Positions 5,853 through 10,256 of a DNA stretch of 10,256 bases are shown piece by piece. Every line of letters begins with the position of its first letter. The first letter of the stretch is position 1. This stretch comes from Comamonadaceae bacterium (lineage in GTDB: Bacteria > Pseudomonadota > Gammaproteobacteria > Burkholderiales > Burkholderiaceae_C). The stretch lies in NCBI GenBank assembly GCA_013298415.1, contig JAAFHN010000064.1, positions 1-10,256 of the forward strand, read 5' to 3'. The notes under the pieces were generated by a model. That model was not told the DNA's origin. It worked only from the letters and a program-made list of their open reading frames with translations, and did not search any database. The position numbers were made by a program, and so were the translations under genes.

Positions 5853-6401
5853 TCACACGCACATGTAAACAATTTGCTTTCCAGTGGCGCAGTTGCCGCA
5901 GTCTTTGTAGTACACCTCAGCGATGTAGCCAGGCATCTGACCAAAGGTGCTGTCGTAGCCGAACTCAAGCCCGAACATGTAAGGCGCTTCTGAGGCAAAG
6001 CTGGCGGCGCGGCTGTCGCGTCGCAGCGCGGCGTAGTCTGCGGTTCGACGCAGTGGGATGTCGTCTTTCAGGTTGCGCGTCCACTTCTTTTCATCGCAAC
6101 GTCGAGTTGCGCCACGAAAATCCTGGCCGTTCATCGACACATTTGCAATGCACGCATCGTTGCGCGGCCGGTAGTCCAAGGTCACATAGGTCTTGTTGCC
6201 TTGCACTTCCAGTGGGCCAACTTCCAGAGCGAGGTACTTGGCAGCGTGGCTGACGGTTTGCTGCCCGTCGGGCACTTTGATGCAGGCCTTTCCATCGGCA
6301 GCGTGCGCCAGTGGGAGGGACAGGGCCGAGGCGAGGGCCACGGCGATGAATGGTTTGTTAAGCTGGAATGGGTGCGGGTGCAGGCGGGTGTTTGAATGCA
6401 T
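5853..6401 (-). CDS. Secreted cysteine-containing protein B (paralogue of A)
   Basis: A 182-residue secreted protein of unknown function, related to the protein encoded at 5318-5827. The signal peptide spans about residues 1-34 (core FIAVALASALSLPLAHA). Mature cysteines are at 40, 84, 102, 168, 171 and 181. Cys40, Cys84, Cys102 and Cys181 match the four of protein A, and CGNC (168-171) is an extra CxxC found only here. YRPRNDAC (77-84) is the strongest shared block, and its coding DNA is identical over 18 bp in the two genes. The central part (RNLKDDIPLRRTADYAALRRDSR) differs from A. The ATG at 6401 is chosen over 6428 because AAGGAG lies at 6408-6413, 6 nt before it. The gap upstream holds a palindromic putative operator, and the sensor kinase ends 109 bp away on the same strand. 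CxxC might suggest redox or metal binding, but there is no thioredoxin fold signature. Confidence 0.87.
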   Translation of the reverse strand: MHSNTRLHPHPFQLNKPFIAVALASALSLPLAHAADGKACIKVPDGQQTVSHAAKYLALEVGPLEVQGNKTYVTLDYRPRNDACIANVSMNGQDFRGATRRCDEKKWTRNLKDDIPLRRTADYAALRRDSRAASFASEAPYMFGLEFGYDSTFGQMPGYIAEVYYKDCGNCATGKQIVYMCV

Positions 6402-6407
6402 TTGAAT

Positions 6408-6413
6408 CTCCTT
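6408..6413 (-). promoter_or_regulatory. Ribosome binding site of secreted protein B
   Basis: AAGGAG on the minus strand, 6 nt before the ATG at 6401. It decides this start over the upstream in-frame ATG at 6428, which has no such site. Confidence 0.8.
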
Positions 6414-6436
6414 TGCCGAATCGGCCATCGATGCGG

Positions 6437-6488
6437 TGGGGAAATTCTGGGGAACTGAGACTTTCCTTGCTTCCCCAATATTGGGGAG
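6437..6488. promoter_or_regulatory. Putative operator: 16-bp palindrome plus two TGGGGAA half-sites
   Basis: TCCCCAATATTGGGGA at 6472-6487 is a perfect 16-bp palindrome. Two direct TGGGGAA copies follow at 6437-6443 and 6448-6454, exactly 11 bp apart, so there are four half-sites in about 50 bp. They lie in the only sizeable gap between the sensor-kinase gene and the secreted pair, upstream of the gene for protein B. A TTGACC at 6488-6493 on the minus strand could be a -35 touching the palindrome, but I find no good -10. As RNA the palindrome would form a short hairpin, but no T-run follows in either direction, so an intrinsic terminator is less likely. The neighbouring response regulator is the obvious candidate binder; this is inference. 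Confidence 0.5.
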
Positions 6489-6510
6489 GTCAAACCGCCG
6501 CGATCAATGC

Positions 6511-8301
6511 TTAGATGCGCACCTGGATTAGCACTCGGGTGCCGCCGGGCGCGCTGTCGATGCAGATGGATGCGCCTAACTCCTGAGCGCGGCGCTGCAT
6601 GTTTTGCAATCCGTAGTGGCCGCGAGGGGTGGTTTGGCTCGCATCGAAACCACATCCGTCGTCGCGGACCTCAAGCTGCCAGGCCGTAGCGACACCGGTC
6701 AAGCTCACACCGCACTCGCTGGCCTTTGCATGCTGCAGTACATTGGCCAAAGCGGTTTGCACGATGCGAAGCAAGCTCAAACGCTGCCTGGCGCTCAATG
6801 CCGACGCTGCGGGCTCCTCGGCCTGCCACCGGAGACGACAATTCACTTCTTGCAGGCGGGGTTGAAAACGCTCACAGAGCATGCTCAAGCTTGTGGCGAG
6901 GTTCAAGTCGTTGGACTGTCTCGAGTCGATGACCAAACGCAACTCGTCCAATACGGCGTAGAGCTCTTGCGTGGTTTGGCTGCCCGATAGCGCCCCCCGC
7001 TTGGCCCGGCTGATGCTGGCGATGATCTGTGCGCCCAGGCCATCGTGCACATCGGCCAGCAGTCGTTCCCGCTCCTGCTGGCGCGCTTGAGTGGCGGCTT
7101 CCAGGCGAGCTAGAGCGGTGGCCCGCTCGTCGCTCACGTAGCGTTGCGCGGCGATCCACAGCATGCAAAAGTAGCCTGGAATAGCGGTGAGCGGACCGAC
7201 CGAGAAGTGGTCAAAAGGAACATGGCCGAGGCGGTGCAGCGCGTCGTGACCCCACCCGAGTCCATTGACTGCAAATGCGGCTGCGCATACCGTGAGCGAG
7301 CCCCAAGACTTGAGCAGCCACAGATGACGCACCAGCGCTGCGACCGCAATCAGTGCGCACACCAAAAGTGGGATCATGTGTAGCGCCATCGCTCGCTGGC
7401 TGGCGAGGCCTGTGAGGCCGAGGCCAGACCATGAGAGCAGCACAAGCACAACGAATCCCGCTGTGAATTGATTCCAACGCGCAATCCAACTGCGGGCAAA
7501 CGGCCGCAGTAGCCAGTAGAAGGCCGCGCCGAAGCAGATGTGAGTGAAGCCGGTAAGCCAGGTGCCGCCCATGACGGAAAAAGGCGGTGTTTCCAACACA
7601 GGCAGAATGGTTCTGGGTGCCTGAAAGAGGCCCAGCACAAAAAAAGGAAGGAGTTCGGATCTGCGTGTGCGGGCAAACAGCGCCAGTGCCGCGAAGCCCA
7701 TCAGGATGCAAACGCCCGCGAGTGCCCAGGGTGCCGCCACTTGGGCTGCCCAGCGCCAGTGATAGGTGGGAACTAGCTCAGCGAAGCTGCCGATCTGCAT
7801 CGCAGATAGGCCCGAAACCAAGTGGCTGTGGCCCTGTAGGCGCACCAAAAGTTCGTTGTCATGCGCCGTCAACAGGCCAGGCCGCACGTGAAAAATGTGG
7901 GGTCGGTTCCACATGCGTGTAGGCGTTTCGCCAAACTCGGGTTCTTGCGCGCTTAAGCGCTCTGCGTTCAGCCAAAACTCTGCCACCACGCCGACTCGAG
8001 GCACCAGCAAGGCTTGGGGCTGAGTGGACGCTGCGGGCCAATCGAAGCGCAACCGGTACCAGCCGCTCGGGTTCGTTGCCACAGCGGCATCCGAAGGCGG
8101 CGTCCAGCGCCGCCAATCGTGCGGCAGATCCTGCAGCAATCCTTGCGCTTGGGGTTTGGGCAAGCCGATGCCGCTGTGATCGAGCCACTCAGCTTTGTCG
8201 AGCGTGAGCACGACCCGGTTGGCATGGACCGTGCCCGGCCAAAGCCACAGGCTCAGGGCTGCGACCAGGCTAGCGCAACAAGCCCAGATGGCGCGCTTCA
8301 A
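6511..8301 (-). CDS. Membrane sensor histidine kinase, 7TM-DISM type with HisKA_3
   Basis: Senses a signal outside the cytoplasm and phosphorylates the regulator encoded just upstream. The 596 residues give a signal peptide (1-27, ending TVHA), an extracytoplasmic beta-rich domain (about 30-180, resembling 7TMR-DISM extracellular domains), about seven hydrophobic segments (186-390), a short coil, then the kinase. The H-box is ADVHDGLGAQ with phospho-acceptor His419, the N-box ends in Asn520, the G1 box is RDDGCGFD (546-553), and the G2 region is GHYGLQN (561-567). This is the NarX/DegS-type (HPK7) core. Odd point: the N-box position four residues before Asn520 is Thr516, where Glu is usual. 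Start: TTG at 8301, because GGAGG lies 6 nt upstream (8308-8312) and it gives a proper signal peptide. The longer frame to 8382 would put 27 polar residues before it. It overlaps the regulator gene by 32 bp, so the two are co-expressed. The signal is unknown. Confidence 0.92.
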   Translation of the reverse strand: MKRAIWACCASLVAALSLWLWPGTVHANRVVLTLDKAEWLDHSGIGLPKPQAQGLLQDLPHDWRRWTPPSDAAVATNPSGWYRLRFDWPAASTQPQALLVPRVGVVAEFWLNAERLSAQEPEFGETPTRMWNRPHIFHVRPGLLTAHDNELLVRLQGHSHLVSGLSAMQIGSFAELVPTYHWRWAAQVAAPWALAGVCILMGFAALALFARTRRSELLPFFVLGLFQAPRTILPVLETPPFSVMGGTWLTGFTHICFGAAFYWLLRPFARSWIARWNQFTAGFVVLVLLSWSGLGLTGLASQRAMALHMIPLLVCALIAVAALVRHLWLLKSWGSLTVCAAAFAVNGLGWGHDALHRLGHVPFDHFSVGPLTAIPGYFCMLWIAAQRYVSDERATALARLEAATQARQQERERLLADVHDGLGAQIIASISRAKRGALSGSQTTQELYAVLDELRLVIDSRQSNDLNLATSLSMLCERFQPRLQEVNCRLRWQAEEPAASALSARQRLSLLRIVQTALANVLQHAKASECGVSLTGVATAWQLEVRDDGCGFDASQTTPRGHYGLQNMQRRAQELGASICIDSAPGGTRVLIQVRI

Positions 8302-8911
8302 ACACGGCCTCCGCTCTGGAGTGCACCTCAAGTTTGCTGTACAGCGACTTGGTGTGCGCAAGCACGGTGCTGGTTGCCACACCGAGCGCGCTGGCTGCCT
8401 CCGCTGCGGAGCAGCCCTTGCCGATCAGCTCCAACACCTCGCGTTCGCGACTGCTCAAAGGAGGCGCTTGCGGCGCGACACAGGACCTCCCAACCCCTGG
8501 AGCGAGTGCCTTGATCAAGTGGCGCGCTACTTGGGGCGACAGCGGCACGCCGCCATGTTGCGCGTCGGCAAGCGCTTGTTTGACCATCGCAAGCGATGCA
8601 TCTTTCAGAACATAGCCTCGCGCACCGGCCTGTACCGCTCTCACCACGTGGGCCTCGTCGCCGAATACGGTGGAGACCAAAGCGGTGAACTCAGGCATCT
8701 TCGCTACGCCATACCGGATGAAGTCACAGCCCTCACCATCGGGAAGCCCCAAATCCACAAGCGCTAAGCGCGGGCGGTAGCGGTCGAATGCCGCTTTTGC
8801 TTCTGCCAAATTGGCCGCCTCCCCAACAATGCTGAAGCTCCCGTGCAGCGTGTCGTGCCAAGCGTCGCGCATCGCGGGGTCGTCTTCCACGATGAGCAAG
8901 GACTCCTTCAT
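8270..8911 (-). CDS. LuxR/NarL-family response regulator
   Basis: A DNA-binding transcription regulator of 213 residues. The receiver domain (about 1-120) has the acidic pair Asp10-Asp11, the phospho-acceptor Asp53 in LVDLGLPDG, the switch residue Ser80 or Thr81, and Lys103 in GYVLKDAS. A linker with APQAPP leads to the LuxR-type helix-turn-helix (about 150-210), with LSSREREVLELIGKG and the recognition-helix region ATSTVLAHTKSLYSKL. Phosphorylation should come from the kinase translated from the overlapping frame downstream. The ATG at 8911 is the only good start, but no Shine-Dalgarno sequence precedes it. AAGGAG lies just inside the gene. It sits 29 bp after ridA on the same strand, so read-through from ridA is possible. 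The putative operator at 6437-6488 is a plausible target (inference). Confidence 0.95.
   Translation of the reverse strand: MKESLLIVEDDPAMRDAWHDTLHGSFSIVGEAANLAEAKAAFDRYRPRLALVDLGLPDGEGCDFIRYGVAKMPEFTALVSTVFGDEAHVVRAVQAGARGYVLKDASLAMVKQALADAQHGGVPLSPQVARHLIKALAPGVGRSCVAPQAPPLSSREREVLELIGKGCSAAEAASALGVATSTVLAHTKSLYSKLEVHSRAEAVFEARHLGLLR
8308..8312 (-). promoter_or_regulatory. Ribosome binding site that sets the TTG start of the kinase
   Basis: GGAGG on the minus strand inside the 3' end of the regulator gene, 6 nt before the TTG at 8301. It supports a TTG start with 32 bp of gene overlap rather than the longer frame starting at 8382. Confidence 0.7.
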
Positions 8912-8940
8912 GGCCGGTTTTGGAGGTGCCAGGGCTCGCC

Positions 8941-9408
8941 TCAGTTCAGTTCCGCGATCAGCTCAATTTCCACGCAGGCTCCCATCGGGATTTGCGCCAC
9001 GCCAAAGGCGCTGCGGGCATGCGCGCCTGCGGGGCCGAAGACTTGGCCGAAGAGCTCGCTGGCACCATTCGTCACCAAATGCTGCTCGGTGAAGGTGGGC
9101 GCGCTGTTCACCAAGCTCATGAGCTTCACGATGCGTTTGACGCCATTCAAATCAGTGCCTGCGGCCTTGCAGGCGGCCTCAAGCGTGCCCATCAAATCAA
9201 TCGCAATCGCGCGGGCGGCTTCTTTGGCGGCGGCAGTGTCCATGTTCACGCCGAGCTGGCCCACCCAAGGTTTGCCGTCCTTTTTGGCGATGTGGCCGCT
9301 CAGAAACACGAGTTTGCCCGTCTGTACGAAGGGCACGTAGGCGGCCGCAGGGGTGGAGACCGGCGGCAGGGTGATGTTCAAGGCTTGGAGTTGGGTGTAG
9401 ACGCTCAT
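8941..9408 (-). CDS. RidA-family (YjgF/YER057c/UK114) protein
   Basis: A small soluble protein of 155 residues, longer than the roughly 130 of archetypal RidA and typical of the YjgF-like subgroup with GHARSAxGVAxxP. RidA enzymes hydrolyse reactive enamine/imine intermediates made by PLP enzymes. The sequence has GKLVFLSGHI (31-40), a central helix with EAARAIAIDLMGTLEAA (63-79), VKRIVKLMSLVNSAP (90-104), and HARSAFGVAQIPMGACVEIE (130-149). Arg132 matches the substrate-carboxylate-binding Arg of RidA, and Glu147/Glu149 match the conserved C-terminal acidic residues. Whether this subgroup is a true imine deaminase is uncertain, so no symbol is given. The ATG at 9408 is chosen because GGAG lies at 9418-9421 (9-nt gap). 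An ATG at 9456 would add 16 atypical residues. It is preceded by an AT-rich gap and followed 29 bp later by the response regulator gene. Confidence 0.92.
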   Translation of the reverse strand: MSVYTQLQALNITLPPVSTPAAAYVPFVQTGKLVFLSGHIAKKDGKPWVGQLGVNMDTAAAKEAARAIAIDLMGTLEAACKAAGTDLNGVKRIVKLMSLVNSAPTFTEQHLVTNGASELFGQVFGPAGAHARSAFGVAQIPMGACVEIELIAELN

Positions 9409-9493
9409 GTTGGGGTTCTCCGAGGTGGTTTTGAAGGGAAATTGAAGCTCTGTCACCGTTTTTATTACATTCTTTGCTACAAAAAACGAAGTG
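9409..9493. other. AT-rich gap upstream of ridA
   Basis: An 85-bp gap between the transglutaminase gene and ridA, both on the minus strand. Positions 9455-9496 are much more AT-rich than anything nearby, including TAATAA and a run of six T on the minus strand, so a ridA promoter is likely here. I could not pick a convincing -35/-10 pair. There is no clear stem before the T-run to support a terminator for the transglutaminase gene. Confidence 0.35.
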
Positions 9494-10256
9494 TTATGCA
9501 GGTGCGACGGTCACGGCCACGCGCTGCGACTGGGTTAGCGCACCGTGGATGATGCCTTTGAGTGGGGCCACATCGTGGTAGTCACGGCCAATGGCAAGCG
9601 TCACGTAGTCTTCGCCAGGCGCGCCCAGGCCGCTGCGGTCATTGGTGGGGTCGAGGTCAAACCATTGGCCAGCGCCGAGGTACAGGCTTGCCCAAGCGTG
9701 CGAGGCATCTGCGCCCACGAGGCGAGGCTGGCCTGGCGGCGGCTCGGTGAGCAAATAGCCGCTCACGTAGCGGGCGGCGAGCCCCAAGCTGCGCAGGCAG
9801 GCGATCAAGATGTGCGCAAAGTCTTGGCACACCCCGTGGCGATCCTTGAGCGCTTGCAGCGCGGGCGTGTTGACGGTGGTGCTTTGCGGGTCGTAGCGAA
9901 ACTCTTTGTGCATGCGCGAAGTGAGCGCCTGAGCTGCTGCGATCAAGCCCGCGCCAGACGGAAAACTGGCCTCTGCGTAGGCCAAAAACGCTTCGTGTGG
10001 GCCGATAAAGGATGAGGCGTGCAAAAACTCGGTCTCCGGCTGGTAGCTTTTGCCTTTGCCGTAGCGCAAGGCATCGCGCGCTTGCTCCCAAGTGAGTGCC
10101 GCCAAGGCCTCGGGGATGGGCTGAGGCGCAACCGTGCGCACCAGGCTTTTGGAGGTGACGATGCAGCGCGCATGCGGCTCTTGCAGGCAAAACCACTGCA
10201 CCGTGTTGCCAAAGGCATCTTGGCGGCTGCGCACGGCTGCAGGCGTGGGCTCAATG
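9494..10256 (-). CDS. Transglutaminase-like cysteine protease-fold protein (5' end outside window)
   Basis: Only the last 253 residues are visible; the frame stays open through 10256, so the true start lies beyond. The visible part begins in the N-terminal transglutaminase-associated beta domain (IEPTPAAVRSRQDAFGNTVQ) and continues into the catalytic core. The triad is readable: Cys in HGVCQDFAH (codon 9827-9829), His in DASHAWASLYL, and Asp in FDLDPTND. GLAARYVSGYL between them is typical of this bacterial family. Such proteins are predicted peptidases or amidotransferases. They are often encoded beside a circularly permuted ATP-grasp enzyme and an alpha-E protein; those genes, if present, would lie upstream outside the window. 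It ends with TAA, 85 bp before ridA. GTG at 10234 is an internal codon, not a start, because conserved sequence continues upstream of it. Confidence 0.93.
   Translation of the reverse strand, partial: IEPTPAAVRSRQDAFGNTVQWFCLQEPHARCIVTSKSLVRTVAPQPIPEALAALTWEQARDALRYGKGKSYQPETEFLHASSFIGPHEAFLAYAEASFPSGAGLIAAAQALTSRMHKEFRYDPQSTTVNTPALQALKDRHGVCQDFAHILIACLRSLGLAARYVSGYLLTEPPPGQPRLVGADASHAWASLYLGAGQWFDLDPTNDRSGLGAPGEDYVTLAIGRDYHDVAPLKGIIHGALTQSQRVAVTVAPA

Noticed and set aside
6472..6487. The palindrome read as an intrinsic terminator of the kinase transcript
   Set aside because: The stem would be short and is followed by a purine-rich stretch rather than T residues on the minus strand. An operator fits better.
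8920..9552. 210-codon plus-strand frame antisense to ridA
   Set aside because: The opposite strand encodes a complete RidA-family protein with a ribosome site; this frame has no recognisable domain.
9545..10015. 156-codon plus-strand frame antisense to the transglutaminase
   Set aside because: The catalytic triad and conserved flanks are on the minus strand; this frame looks like a shadow.

Overview
The window is GC-rich and densely coded, and looks like chromosomal DNA of a betaproteobacterium, most likely Comamonadaceae (Burkholderiales). That placement rests on the resemblance of HisRS, SpeD, the LigE-type ligase and the 7TM sensor kinase to comamonad proteins as I remember them; no search was run. 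I see no phage, IS element, CRISPR array, tRNA or rRNA.

Layout. (1) 184-1473 (+): histidyl-tRNA synthetase, without the yfgM-bamB genes that commonly follow hisS in this group. It runs tail to tail into (2) 1480-2870 (-): an MFS transporter whose stop codon overlaps (ATGA) the start of a 60-residue membrane microprotein. (3) 2986-3843 (-): a ten-helix EamA/DMT exporter. (4) 4004-5287 (+): a SpeD-type S-adenosylmethionine decarboxylase followed closely by an exported ATP-dependent DNA ligase (LigE type). (5) 5318-6401 (-): two tandem, related, secreted cysteine-containing proteins of unknown function. (6) 6402-6510: a non-coding gap with a perfect 16-bp palindrome and two further half-sites. 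(7) 6511-8911 (-): a two-component system, with the LuxR/NarL-type response regulator first and the 7TM histidine kinase overlapping it by 32 bp. (8) 8941-9408 (-): a RidA-family protein. (9) 9494-10256 (-): a transglutaminase-like protein cut by the window end.

How the parts may work together. All genes from 10256 down to 5318 lie on the minus strand. The likely candidate for an undescribed system is the block 5318-8911: a membrane sensor and its regulator, then a palindromic putative operator, then two secreted paralogues sharing a YRPRND-x-C core, four aligned cysteines and an MCV C-terminus. That the regulator controls the pair is inference from position and from the operator-like DNA.

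Single-residue oddities are a Gln in place of the usual Glu before the pyruvoyl-forming Ser of SpeD, a Thr in place of the N-box Glu of the kinase, and a Tat-like twin-arginine signal on the ligase. Several genes lack a visible Shine-Dalgarno sequence, so some starts are uncertain; alternatives are given in the entries.
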